A stretch of DNA of 64,000 bases from Pseudarthrobacter defluvii (GCF_030323865.1 NZ_CP066364.1:1-64000), one strand, 5' to 3'. Shown: positions 33,769 through 42,702, counted from the stretch's first letter. Program-made: numbers and translations. Notes: generated by a model from the sequence alone, not told the origin.

Positions 33769-36008
33769 GCTCCCTCGCACTGAATGAAAACGAGGACGGT
33801 TGCGGTCTGTTGGCTAAACTCATGGCCACCGTCCGGCCCGAATTCAGACCCGAAATCGTGATCCCGGCCCCAGGCTCCCTCGTCTTCAACACCGAGCCCT
33901 GCCGGATCGACGAGTGTGAACGGCAACGTACGGTGAAAGGGTTCTGCAAAAGCCACTACAAGCGCTGGCTGGACCAAGGACGCCCCGAATGGGAGTCATT
34001 CCTCGCCAGCCCCGGCCCATTACCCGTAGGCGACGGCCCCTTGGCGGCATGCACCGTCACCTGGTGCCGCTTCGGTTCGGCCAGACGCGGCCTCTGCGTC
34101 AGCCATCACGGGTTCTTCAGTCGTTCCAGCGAGACCGACGTGATTAAGTGGCTCGCTACCCTCTCACCCGAGCCGGTCATCGAGCGGCCCGAATGCAGGC
34201 TCGCGTTCTGCGACCTCTGGGCCCAAGGCAACTCGCCGTTGTGTCTGAACCACAAGTCCCGCTGGCACGCCATTGGCGCACCGGATATCGACGAGTTCGT
34301 CGCCCGGTGCGAAAGCGTGGGCCTGGACCGGTTCGATTTCCGATGCCTGGCAGATCGTCCCCAGCTGCGGCTTGAGCTCCAGCACGCCATGCAATGCCGC
34401 CACGATGAACGCCGGGCCAGTACCCGCTCCTCCGTTGTGACGCCCGTGATCCGGCTCGTCTCCGACAGCGGCGTCACCTCGCTGCTGGACTGGAATCTTG
34501 ACCAGTGGGCAGCGTTCTATATCGCCGGCCGGGTGGGCCGCAGTCACCGCCACAACGGGCAACTTGCGTTCCTGCGCTTTGCCTACACCCGGCTCGAAGA
34601 CCTCGTCGCCGGCACCGGCTGGGAGTCAGAGTATTCCCGCGACGCCTGGGCCCTGCACCGCCTCGGCTACACCGACACCCGCGGCACCCTCCGCTTCGAC
34701 AAGATCCCGCAACCGTGGCTGCGCCCCCTGGCAAAACGCTTCATCCGATGGCGGCTGACCAGCGGCAGGGAAATCATCCAAGGGCGCGTCGACATCCTCG
34801 CCCTGAACCGATTCGCCGCGTTCCTCGCCCGCACCATCCCCCACTCCGACGGCCCGGACTGCATCGACCGCGGCATCCTGGAACGCTTCCTCGCCGAGCT
34901 CGCCCGGGACAAACGGGCAGTAATTTCCCGTGGCCGCGACGTCAGCTCCCTGAACGCCTTCTTCGCCGCGATCCGCCGCCACGACTGGGCCAAAGACCTG
35001 CCGGCATCGGCGAACTTCTACCCTGAAGACTTCCCACGACCAGCCAAACGACTGCCCAGGGCCCTGGCCGATCACATCATGGCGCAACTGGACCAACCCG
35101 AAAACCTCGGCAAATGGACCAGCCCCGACAGCCGGCTACTCACCCTGATCCTAATGCGCTGCGGACTGCGCGTCGGGGACGCCTGCAACCTCGCTACCGA
35201 CTGCGTGGTCCGTGACGGTGACGGCGCCCCCTACCTGCGCTATATGAACCGGAAGATGAAACGCGAAGCCCTCGTACCCCTCGATGAGGAAGTCCACGCC
35301 GCCATCCTCGATCAGCAGCGACGCGTCCGCGAACGATTCCCCGACGGCAGCAACTGGTTGTTCCCGGCCCCGAAGATGAACCCCGACGGAGCAAAACCGC
35401 TCACCACGCACTCCTACCGCGGACAGCTTGAAGACTGGCTGGAACGCTGCGACATCCGCGACGAACACGGACAAGAGGTGCGCCTGACCCCACATCAGTG
35501 GCGCCACACCTTCGGGACAACACTGATCAACCGCGACGTTCCCCAGGAAGTTGTCCGGGTCCTCCTCGACCACACCTCGGCGGAGATGACCGCCCACTAC
35601 GCCCGGCTGCACGACACAACCGTGCGCCGCCACTGGGAGGAAGCCCGTAAGGTCAACATCAACGGCGACACCATCACCATTGACCCGCAAGGACCACTCG
35701 CCGAAGCCAGCTGGGCCAAACAACGCCTCGGTCGCGCAACACAGAGCCTGCCGAACGGATTCTGCGGGCTGCCGGTTCAGAAGTCCTGCCCGCACGCCAA
35801 CGCCTGCCTGACCTGTCCCATGTTTGTCACCACCGCCGAGTTCCTCCCCCAGCACCAAGAGCAGCGCCGCCAGACCGTCCAGATCCTGTCCGCCGCCGAA
35901 GCCCGCGGACAGACCCGGCTCATCGAGATGAACCAGGCAGTACTGCACAACCTGGACCGCATCATTGACTCCCTCGACGACACCGCACCCGACGAGGCCG
36001 CCGGATGA
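33765..36008 (+). CDS. tnpB: TnpB-like large tyrosine recombinase (right copy)
   Basis: The 747-residue product is identical to that of 26637-28880: Cys/His-rich N-terminal region, intact recombinase domain and C-terminal Cys cluster. It overlaps tnpC by 4 bp (ATGA). Confidence 0.85.
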   Translation: MSSLALNENEDGCGLLAKLMATVRPEFRPEIVIPAPGSLVFNTEPCRIDECERQRTVKGFCKSHYKRWLDQGRPEWESFLASPGPLPVGDGPLAACTVTWCRFGSARRGLCVSHHGFFSRSSETDVIKWLATLSPEPVIERPECRLAFCDLWAQGNSPLCLNHKSRWHAIGAPDIDEFVARCESVGLDRFDFRCLADRPQLRLELQHAMQCRHDERRASTRSSVVTPVIRLVSDSGVTSLLDWNLDQWAAFYIAGRVGRSHRHNGQLAFLRFAYTRLEDLVAGTGWESEYSRDAWALHRLGYTDTRGTLRFDKIPQPWLRPLAKRFIRWRLTSGREIIQGRVDILALNRFAAFLARTIPHSDGPDCIDRGILERFLAELARDKRAVISRGRDVSSLNAFFAAIRRHDWAKDLPASANFYPEDFPRPAKRLPRALADHIMAQLDQPENLGKWTSPDSRLLTLILMRCGLRVGDACNLATDCVVRDGDGAPYLRYMNRKMKREALVPLDEEVHAAILDQQRRVRERFPDGSNWLFPAPKMNPDGAKPLTTHSYRGQLEDWLERCDIRDEHGQEVRLTPHQWRHTFGTTLINRDVPQEVVRVLLDHTSAEMTAHYARLHDTTVRRHWEEARKVNINGDTITIDPQGPLAEASWAKQRLGRATQSLPNGFCGLPVQKSCPHANACLTCPMFVTTAEFLPQHQEQRRQTVQILSAAEARGQTRLIEMNQAVLHNLDRIIDSLDDTAPDEAAG

Positions 36009-36418
36009 ACCGCTCCGACAACAGCCGGCACCTGGTCAAAGCTGCACAGCAGCGCGCGGCGCTCACCAGGTCCAAAGCCGTCCAAGCGCTGCGCACCCTT
36101 CATGCGGAAGGCCGCCCGGTCACTTTCGACGCCGTCGCCAGATACGCCCGGGTCTCCCGGTCCTGGCTTTACACCCAGCCCGACCTCCGCGCCGCAATCG
36201 AACGCCTCCGCCAAAACCAAGCCGCCCCGGAGCCCACACCGGAATCCCGGCCACAGCGGGCAAGCGAGGCCTCGCTACGGCAACGACTAGAAGCGGCCAA
36301 CGACAGAATCAGACGACTCAACGACGAGAACCAACGACTGCGACAGCAACTCGCACACGCCCTCGGACAACGCCGCCAAAGTCCATCACCAGACCCCGCG
36401 ACCATCCCGAATCCATAA
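36005..36418 (+). CDS. tnpC: TnpC-like transposition protein (right copy)
   Basis: The 137-residue product is identical to that of 26227-26640, with an HTH-like N-terminal part and a C-terminal coiled coil. About 110 bp of non-coding DNA separate it from the transposon end. Confidence 0.75.
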   Translation: MNRSDNSRHLVKAAQQRAALTRSKAVQALRTLHAEGRPVTFDAVARYARVSRSWLYTQPDLRAAIERLRQNQAAPEPTPESRPQRASEASLRQRLEAANDRIRRLNDENQRLRQQLAHALGQRRQSPSPDPATIPNP

Positions 36419-36532
36419 CGGATCCACGAGAATGGAAGGACAGCCAATGCCACCGTCATGCACGTCCCGGACACACCCACCAACACAAAACCGCAGGCCA
36501 GAGGCACACCAGCCCGACGGGCTCAAGATAAT

Positions 36533-36677
36533 CCAGCATCAGATGGGCCACGAACATGCCTCCACCACGGGGATCTACCAGTTTGTCAGCGATGACTTTC
36601 GCAACGCCACGCTCCGCGCGGCCCTGGACCGCACCATGGACGAAGTCCTGGGCGTGCAGCTGCGGGGGCAATGGTGA
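36533..36677 (+). pseudogene. 3' end of tyrosine recombinase gene split by Tn554-like element (right)
   Basis: The frame reads QHQMGHEHASTTGIYQFVSDDFRNATLRAALDRTMDEVLGVQLRGQW-stop, with the final His (MGHE) and Tyr (GIYQFV) of a tyrosine recombinase. Joined to ...GWDPRFVQ at 32540 it restores a canonical recombinase C-terminus. The stop overlaps the Xre gene start by 7 bp. Confidence 0.85.
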
Positions 36678-37009
36678 GGCGCGAAGTCGAATACAAATGG
36701 CGGCTTTCGGAGCTCATGGCAGCCCGGGGACTTCACAACACCACCGACCTCATCCCTCTTCTGGCTGAGCGCGGCATCACCCTCTCACGGCCACAGGTCT
36801 ACCGGCTCGTCAACCAGAAACCGGAACGCGTCGCATTGCAGGTCATCGCCGCGATCTGCGACATCTTTTCCTGCGGCCCCGAGGACCTCATCACCGTCAC
36901 AGCCGCCGACGCTCGAGCCCGGAAAACCGGCACCAGCGCCCCCAACGTCGTCGACTTGAACCGCACCGTCAGACCACGACGGGCACGCATCATCGACGAT
37001 GACCACTGA
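36671..37009 (+). CDS. Xre/Cro-type HTH regulator (right module)
   Basis: The 112-residue protein is a paralogue of the left-module regulator (KWRLSELMAARGLHNTTDLIPLLAERGITLSRPQVYRLVNQKPERVALQVIAAICDIFSCGPEDLI), with the same overlaps to recombinase end and zinc-ribbon gene. The parallel order in both modules marks a conserved three-gene unit. Confidence 0.8.
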   Translation: MVRREVEYKWRLSELMAARGLHNTTDLIPLLAERGITLSRPQVYRLVNQKPERVALQVIAAICDIFSCGPEDLITVTAADARARKTGTSAPNVVDLNRTVRPRRARIIDDDH

Positions 37010-38516
37010 GCAACCCCAAGGCCTGACTCCGCGGAACACCAGCCGCGGCCGGCCCCGCACCACCGGGACCGCGACGTGCGCACGCTGCGGCCGGGCCGCC
37101 GGCAAGACACGAGCCACCTGGCCTGAAGGAAAAATCTGCGGACCCTGTTTCACTACAGCCACCCGCACTCACGGGACCTGCCCCGACTGCGGCCAGCACC
37201 GGTTGCTGCCCGGACCGCCCTCGGCCGCCGGGGGTCCCCGCTGCGCACCCTGCGCCGACATCCTCCATGACTTCCACTGCAGCCGCTGCAACACGGAAGG
37301 CGAGTTCTACCGGCGTGGCATCTGCGCCCGCTGCGCCCTCCGGGACGACCTCAATGAACTGCTGCTCACACACGGGGCCGCCCAAGAGACAGTGAGCAAG
37401 ATCGTTGATGTCCTCTGCAAGGCGGACCGGCCTGAGAGCATCATCACTTGGAAACGCTCCCCCAAGGTCCAAGCCCTTCTTGTTTCTCTGTCATGCGGAA
37501 AGACTCCCTTGACGCACGAAGGCTTCGACGCGGCAGCTGAGTCGGCGGAACGACCAGCCAATCACCTGCGGGCCCTGTTCATCCATCACGGGCTCCTCCC
37601 CTACCAGGACCCGCATCTGGCCCGGTTCGAGACCTGGATTAACGACAAACTCCGCGACCTGGCTGAAGAAATTGCTAAGCCCGTCCTGCAGTTCGCCACC
37701 TGGCATCACCTCCGTCGCATCCGGTCCATGACAACACCGGAGAAGAGCGCCCAAGCCCCGGTGCACTCCGCCAAACAAGAGATCACCGAAACTATCAAAT
37801 TCCTGGCCTGGCTCCGGGATACCCACCAGCGGACTGCCGCGAACTGCAACCAGCAAGACGTCGAAACCTGGCTCGCCACCGGACCGACAACCAGGAAAGC
37901 CATCCGCACGTTCATTGTCTTCATCAAGAACACCGGCACAAACCACCGGGTGGAGATGGGCCACTACACCGCGAAATCACGGCCAACGATCACCCAGGAC
38001 CAGCGCTTGGCATGGCTGCGGGAACTACTCACAGGCACCAGCGAGTCCCTGCCCTACCGAATCGCCGGCGCGCTACTGCTTCTCTATGCCCAACCACTGG
38101 TCAGGGTTGCCAAACTCCGTGTCGACGCCATAGAGACCAACGAAACCACCGGGGCTATGCGGGTCACCTTAGGTCTCCACCCAGTGCCCACCCCCGAGCC
38201 TGTCACGGAACTCATTCGAGAGCACCTGGCAAACCGGCCAAACCTCAGAACCGGTTCAGATACCCAAAGCCCTTGGCTCTTTCCCGGAACACGAGCCGGC
38301 CAGCCTCTTCACCCGAACACCATCATGGACAGGCTCCGCAGCCTCGGTATCGACCTGCGCGGCGCACGAAACACCGCCCTCGACGAACATCTCCTAGCCT
38401 CACCGCCACCACTGGTCGCCGACGCCCTCGGATACGGCCACCAAATCGCCTTCCTCCACGCCGACGCAGCAGGCGACGCCTGGTCACGCTACGTCAACCT
38501 GCGAAGTAGACCTTGA
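36999..38516 (+). CDS. Zinc-ribbon protein with degenerate tyrosine-recombinase domain (right module)
   Basis: The 505-residue paralogue of the 24145-25632 product has the same N-terminal Cys pairs (CARCGRAAG, CGPC, CPDCGQH, CAPC, CSRCNTEGE, CARC) and the same C-terminal layout. The catalytic Arg site reads YAQPLVRVAKLRVDAIE and no H-x-x-R is found, so it is also likely inactive as recombinase. It overlaps the Xre gene by 11 bp. The Zn-ribbon part may bind DNA ends or another module protein. Confidence 0.65.
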   Translation: MTTEQPQGLTPRNTSRGRPRTTGTATCARCGRAAGKTRATWPEGKICGPCFTTATRTHGTCPDCGQHRLLPGPPSAAGGPRCAPCADILHDFHCSRCNTEGEFYRRGICARCALRDDLNELLLTHGAAQETVSKIVDVLCKADRPESIITWKRSPKVQALLVSLSCGKTPLTHEGFDAAAESAERPANHLRALFIHHGLLPYQDPHLARFETWINDKLRDLAEEIAKPVLQFATWHHLRRIRSMTTPEKSAQAPVHSAKQEITETIKFLAWLRDTHQRTAANCNQQDVETWLATGPTTRKAIRTFIVFIKNTGTNHRVEMGHYTAKSRPTITQDQRLAWLRELLTGTSESLPYRIAGALLLLYAQPLVRVAKLRVDAIETNETTGAMRVTLGLHPVPTPEPVTELIREHLANRPNLRTGSDTQSPWLFPGTRAGQPLHPNTIMDRLRSLGIDLRGARNTALDEHLLASPPPLVADALGYGHQIAFLHADAAGDAWSRYVNLRSRP

Positions 38517-38609
38517 GCTTTCTCGAACCTGTGACCTTCAGGCTGCGCTAGGCTCACCCCATGACGGCGCGTGGTCAAGCTCGAGAACCGGAGTTTGGAG
38601 GGATTGCTC

Positions 38610-38819
38610 TTGAAAAAGGTCTTCTTGTTCGGGTGGGTGCTAGTTGCTGCCATTGGTGTTTACGTTGGCGCAATCGCCCAAGATGAGGGCTCTCGCATTG
38701 CAGCTTTCGCAGCTGCTGCCTGTGCTGCTGCTGTCGCAGTGTTTGAGCTCGTAGGGCTACTACGCCATGGACACGGGAGGTCAAGAACGAGTGTCGAACG
38801 CAAGCACCCTGAGAACTGA
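38610..38819 (+). CDS. Small putative membrane protein
   Basis: From a TTG with GGAGGG upstream, a 69-residue protein with two hydrophobic segments (VFLFGWVLVAAIGVYVGAI and IAAFAAAACAAAVAVFELVGLL) and a basic tail can be read. A longer GTG start at 38571 is possible. No family is recognised and the gene is only tentatively real. Confidence 0.35.
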   Translation: MKKVFLFGWVLVAAIGVYVGAIAQDEGSRIAAFAAAACAAAVAVFELVGLLRHGHGRSRTSVERKHPEN

Positions 38820-39096
38820 GCGCGGGTGTCTCCCTGCATGTCCCAACCACGGGCCCTATGGGAGGAATACGCCCACGTCCAATCCGCAGGGATGCCAGTA
38901 GTTTGCTTTAAGCTTCAAGTGAACTGCTATTTTCAGAATACACCTACCACTCCTGCTGCCCAATCAGAACGGGGCTAACACCGGACACTGAGGAGTACCG
39001 ACCCGTCTCCTCTCCAGCTTTGGCCAGCCCACAGTTCCGCTTGTTTAGCGTTGCATTTTCGTTGCTTTCCTTTTGCAAGCCTGCGATGATGGAGAG

Positions 39097-39477
39097 ATGG
39101 AAGCAACGACCCGGCATGACATTCACCTGGGGACCACCCGGATGAATATCCACGACCTTGTGCGCGAACTCAATGAGAATCTGGGTACGACCGTTGTCCA
39201 GACCATGGCCGGAGTGAAGGACCGCACGTCTCCGTTTCGCTGGGCGAAGCCTGACGGCCCGGAGCCCCGCCCGGAGGTCGAGTCACGCCTGCGCCTGGGT
39301 CATCGTGTCTGGAAGACACTTGAGCTCGCTGAAGGAAAGCATGTTGCGTTGGCCTGGTTGATGGGCGCCAACCCGCGCCTGGACGAGGAACTTCCTGTCC
39401 TTTACATTCAGCAGCTGCGTTCCCGGGAGGTTTTGGGGGCAGCCGAATCGTTCGTGAATGACACTTACGCCGCATGA
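39097..39477 (+). CDS. Antitoxin of RES-Xre (MbcTA-like) pair
   Basis: The 126-residue protein has an N-terminal region likely to bind DNA and a C-terminal part (RLRLGHRVWKTLELAEGKHVALAWLMGANPRLDEELPVLYIQQLRSREVLGAAESFV) that resembles the toxin-binding domain of Xre/MbcA/ParS antitoxins. The ATG at 39097 has GGAGAG upstream. Its stop overlaps the RES gene start by 4 bp. In this family the antitoxin blocks the toxin active site and represses its own promoter. Confidence 0.7.
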   Translation: MEATTRHDIHLGTTRMNIHDLVRELNENLGTTVVQTMAGVKDRTSPFRWAKPDGPEPRPEVESRLRLGHRVWKTLELAEGKHVALAWLMGANPRLDEELPVLYIQQLRSREVLGAAESFVNDTYAA

Positions 39478-40283
39478 TCACGGCCGACAAGGTTCGCCGG
39501 TGCGACTTGACGGGGCTGACTCTTGTTGGGGCTGCCGGCGAGATTTCGTTCAGGGTGGCGAAGGACCGTTACGGTGCGTTGTCGGTCAGGAAGAATTCCA
39601 TCGTTGGCCCGATGCCTATCGGAACGGCCGCAGGCAGCGATTCCCGGGGACGGTACGACAGCATAGGCTCGACGATCTATCTCGCCGACTCCCGCCAGTG
39701 CGCCTACGCCGAGGTATTGCTTGGCTTCCGGCAGCAGCGCGCGTCCGTTGCCAAGGCCGCGGAATCCATCGGATGGACGGTCGAGGACTACATCGCCAGT
39801 GTCCGGGCCCAGGCCGAGGAGAACGGGATTGACGTCCCATGGGCCATATCCGTGGACTGGCAAATGGACCGTTCGATTTACGAAATTCGCCTCCCTGGTC
39901 AGGGGTGGTGGGTTCAGATAGACGACGCGGCCACCCTCCGCGCCCTTGAAGCCCTCACACCAACCACGGCGGGGCTGACCGAACGCTTGCAGCTCCTCAC
40001 GGCCGGCTCCCTCACCGGTGACGACCGTGATCTGACAACCCTGCTCGCGCACGTTATCCGCGGAACGGTGTTAGACGATGGCTCAGAACCACTGGGTATC
40101 AGCTACCCGTCAAAAACACTGACTGGAAGGTGCTGGGCCTACTGGGACCGACGGGCTGACGAAGGCCTCTCCCCCAGCCGCAACGGCCTCCTGCAGCTGA
40201 CCTCCGAAAATGTCGGACCGGACCCTGAATTCCACCGTGTAGCCGAACTGTACGGTCTACCGGTCCTCGGAGCTCGCCCGTGA
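39474..40283 (+). CDS. RES-domain toxin
   Basis: The 269-residue protein has RES-type motifs: Arg in ISFRVAKDRYG, GRYDSIGSTIYLADSRQCAYAEVLLGFR with conserved Tyr and Glu, and a later GISYPSKTLTGRCWAYWDRR segment containing the Ser region. RES toxins degrade NAD+ (phosphorolysis or hydrolysis), causing stasis. It is longer than typical RES toxins (about 150-230), with an insertion in the middle. With the upstream antitoxin it likely stabilises the plasmid. Confidence 0.7.
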   Translation: MITADKVRRCDLTGLTLVGAAGEISFRVAKDRYGALSVRKNSIVGPMPIGTAAGSDSRGRYDSIGSTIYLADSRQCAYAEVLLGFRQQRASVAKAAESIGWTVEDYIASVRAQAEENGIDVPWAISVDWQMDRSIYEIRLPGQGWWVQIDDAATLRALEALTPTTAGLTERLQLLTAGSLTGDDRDLTTLLAHVIRGTVLDDGSEPLGISYPSKTLTGRCWAYWDRRADEGLSPSRNGLLQLTSENVGPDPEFHRVAELYGLPVLGARP

Positions 40284-40377
40284 AATCAAGGAAATCTTCC
40301 GAGCGCCGCTCCGATAGGCCGCCAACCGCTGGCGGCTGCAGGACTTGCCGGCCGTTGGCAGAGGGGTCCCGGCTAGA

Positions 40378-40974
40378 TCAGGCATCAGGTTCTTCGCCAC
40401 TCTGAGGCTGCTCGGGGGTAATGCGCTGCAGCAGCGCGTCATGGGCTTCCTGGAGCGCGTCCGCGCGGGCCTGCGCGGCGGCCGCCCGGGTTGCTGCTGC
40501 CGCAGCTTCGGCCGCTGCTTCCTGGCCGGCTGAGCGGGCCTGCTCTAACTGCTCGGCATTGGTGGTTAGCTGGCGTTCCAGCTCCTCTATTTTGGCCACC
40601 AGCTCGGAGACAGCGGACTCCTTTTCGGCCGTCACTTTGTCGAGGTCGGCAACAAGCTCGGCGACCTCTTCATTCAGCTCCTTTTTCTCCCGGGCCCAGA
40701 GCTCGCCGGTGGCGGCGTGGCGCTCGTTCGCAATGGTGGACGCTTCCGCCCAGACAGCCCCGGCCAGACGCGCCGCCTGCTCGAGGATGGCCGGCGGGGT
40801 CGCCGCGACCTGACCTCCTGCGGACTGCTTCTCCTCGGCCCATTCCTTCAGATAGCGGGTGGCGTCGGCGTTACTAACGCCCGCAGCAGATCGAACAGTG
40901 GACACGGTCGGGCGCCGCTCGGCGCTGATCTGCTCCGCGGCAGCAAAAACCCGGTCTTTAGCACTCGAACTCAT
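40378..40974 (-). CDS. kfrA: KfrA-like DNA-binding coiled-coil protein
   Basis: The 198-residue protein has an N-terminal KfrA-type domain (RVFAAAEQISAERRPTVSTVRSAAGVSNADATRYLKEW) and a long Ala/Glu-rich coiled coil (residues about 75-185). KfrA proteins are autoregulators that help plasmid segregation. The ATG at 40974 is preferred to an in-frame start within the upstream palindrome. The 18-bp inverted repeat immediately upstream is its probable operator. Confidence 0.75.
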   Translation of the reverse strand: MSSSAKDRVFAAAEQISAERRPTVSTVRSAAGVSNADATRYLKEWAEEKQSAGGQVAATPPAILEQAARLAGAVWAEASTIANERHAATGELWAREKKELNEEVAELVADLDKVTAEKESAVSELVAKIEELERQLTTNAEQLEQARSAGQEAAAEAAAAATRAAAAQARADALQEAHDALLQRITPEQPQSGEEPDA

Positions 40975-40986
40975 TCGAAAACCCTC

Positions 40987-41028
40987 AGTAGTAGTAGGAG
41001 TAGTACCAAAACTACTCCTACTACTACT
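40987..41028. promoter_or_regulatory. Perfect 18-bp inverted repeat upstream of kfrA
   Basis: AGTAGTAGTAGGAGTAGT and its exact complement are separated by 6 bp. It begins 12 bp from the kfrA start. KfrA proteins bind palindromes overlapping their promoter, so this is the likely autoregulatory site. Confidence 0.7.
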
Positions 41029-41400
41029 AATCGGCAATACCGCGCTGTCCCGGGGCCCGCGGTTCCCCGTCCATGTGGGTGGGGTAGGGCCTCAGGCCAG
41101 AGGGTCTGGGTAGCGGGGATTCCTCGTGGGTCGCCCCCCAGGCGCAGAGCGGTTTGCGCCGCCCAAGAGCCTTGCCTTGGGGACGATACGCGTCCACGAA
41201 AAGAGTAGGAGTAGTAGTAGATGCCTCCTACTACTACTGGGCGTCTCTTGGTAAAAGATCGGCAGGGCCTTCGGGATCAGCCGGCAGGGTGCCGAGAAAC
41301 GCTGGGAGGGCCGTATCCGCGGATGAGCGCACGCCAGCGTAGGACGCTTGGAGACGCCGGACCGCCCGGGAGCACAGGGGTTTCCGCCCCTCCAGCGCCC
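41029..41400. other. Intergenic region with second KfrA-type palindrome
   Basis: No gene is supported. At 41210-41238 AGTAGTAGTAG and its complement are separated by 7 bp, built from the same trinucleotide units as the kfrA palindrome. It may be a second binding site or a partition-related site. Confidence 0.5.
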
Positions 41401-41649
41401 CTATTCCCCTTCCGGCACGTTGTCCGCCAGTTCGCCCGCGGCGATCCGCTCAGCGGTGCGCCGGTAAGCATCTGCGATATAGTCCTCGAGATCCTGGCGC
41501 CCAACGCGCCAGAGCCCCCGGCCCCCAACCTGAAAAGCGCGAAGCTCTCCAGTATGAATGAGGTTCCGGATGAGGCTGCTTTTGCACTTCAATTCTTCGG
41601 CGACCTGCTCGATGGTCAGAAAGCGGCGCTTGCCGGGTTCAGCGGTCAC
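41401..41649 (-). CDS. Excisionase-like (MerR-type HTH) DNA-binding protein
   Basis: The 82-residue protein has the compact winged HTH of Xis/HTH_17 proteins (FLTIEQVAEELKCKSSLIRNLIHTGELRAFQVGGRGLWRVGRQDLEDYIADAY). It could regulate mobilization or replication genes nearby. No integrase gene adjoins it, so true excisionase function is unlikely. Confidence 0.7.
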   Translation of the reverse strand: MTAEPGKRRFLTIEQVAEELKCKSSLIRNLIHTGELRAFQVGGRGLWRVGRQDLEDYIADAYRRTAERIAAGELADNVPEGE

Positions 41650-41743
41650 CCGGACATCCTAATGTGAGCAGCACCCAGCCGGGGCCAATTTGCGGGCCCC
41701 GGGCCATCCGGTGAGATTTCCTGGGCTGGACGGCCTGCAGGGC

Positions 41744-42685
41744 TTACCGGCTCATGCCCTTTTGAAGGAGCTTTGTCGGGCCGTTGGCTCCGCGCGTCTT
41801 GCGGGCCTTTGCAGGCCTCGATCCCTTGCCTACGGCTGCGCTGGGCGGAGTGCCCTGATCCTGGTCCGCAACGAGCCGTGCATCTACAGCCTCGCGGTCA
41901 GCAACCCCTTCGAGGCTGGCCGCCAGTTCCTGTCGGCGCTCGGCTGAGTCGTATGTGGCTCCTGCTTCGCCACGCAACTGCTCGGGGCGGTGATCGGCAC
42001 GGGCGGCTGTCCAGTCTTCAATCAGCCGCCTTTCCATGTCGTCCTCGACGGCTACGCCGTCTGCAAATTTGTGCCGCTGTTCCCAGTTGTGTGCCTCGAT
42101 GGGTTTGGTCTCCCGGAGCCAGGCCAGCGCTTCGTCCAAGTCCTCCCTTGAGGGCTGATCAACGGCCTCGGCGCGCTTCCTGTCTTCCCGATCGGCCTCG
42201 GCCAGCAGTTGCACAGCCTGGGCGTTCTCGTCACGGCCGGAACGGCGTTCCTGTTCTGCCTGTTCGCGGTCCCGCTCGGCTTTAGCCAGGGCCTCCGCCA
42301 CCGTTGCTTCATTGGCACCGAGGTTGTCCACGTCCAAGCCGTAGCGGCGCTGCACCTGGTCACGGATCACCTCGGCCGCGTCGCGCGCCGCCGGATCGTG
42401 GTCTTTCCACGCGGTGGCCGCCTCATGTGCCCTTTCGATGTCGCGGCCGGTGGCCGTGTCCCACCACCGGTTGTCCATGACGGGGGCGAGCTGTGCACGG
42501 GCAGCTGCCCGCTCGGCATCGAACCGTGCCTGCAGTTCGCGGGCCTGTTGTTCCTCGGCCGCTTGGGCGCGGCGCAGCTCTTGCTCGCGGGCTCTGGCCA
42601 GCTGCTCACCGAGCCGGCCGGCGACGGTCAGCGCAACGCGCGACATTCCCTCAAGAGCCTCATCAATGCCGTCAGATTCGCTCAT
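41744..42685 (-). CDS. Mobilization-region protein of unknown function
   Basis: The 313-residue, highly charged and largely helical protein follows the relaxase gene by 17 bp in the same direction. It has a coiled-coil N-terminal part (EQLARAREQELRRAQAAEEQQARELQARFDAERAAARAQL) and a basic C-terminus (KGSRPAKARKTRGANGPTKLLQKG). No catalytic motif is seen. Position and charge suggest an accessory role at the relaxosome or coupling step. AAGGAGGGG precedes the ATG. Confidence 0.55.
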   Translation of the reverse strand: MSESDGIDEALEGMSRVALTVAGRLGEQLARAREQELRRAQAAEEQQARELQARFDAERAAARAQLAPVMDNRWWDTATGRDIERAHEAATAWKDHDPAARDAAEVIRDQVQRRYGLDVDNLGANEATVAEALAKAERDREQAEQERRSGRDENAQAVQLLAEADREDRKRAEAVDQPSREDLDEALAWLRETKPIEAHNWEQRHKFADGVAVEDDMERRLIEDWTAARADHRPEQLRGEAGATYDSAERRQELAASLEGVADREAVDARLVADQDQGTPPSAAVGKGSRPAKARKTRGANGPTKLLQKGMSR

Positions 42686-42702
42686 GGTTCCCCTCCTTGG
42701 TG

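Larger units (their letters stand above)
32541..36532 (+). mobile_element. Tn554-like transposon, right copy (3,992 bp)
   Basis: It is the inverted duplicate of 26113-30104, with the same length and ends. The copies are 2,436 bp apart. They could recombine and invert the central segment, which would swap the 5' halves of the two recombinase genes. The identity implies very recent transposition or gene conversion. Confidence 0.85.

Noticed and set aside
26113-36532. Large inverted repeat as an assembly error
   Set aside because: The flanks of the two copies are different paralogous genes joined in the biologically expected frame, which an artefact would not produce. Long-read confirmation is still desirable.
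41401-41649. True phage-type excisionase
   Set aside because: It has the Xis-like HTH but no partner integrase next to it; the neighbours are plasmid mobilization genes.
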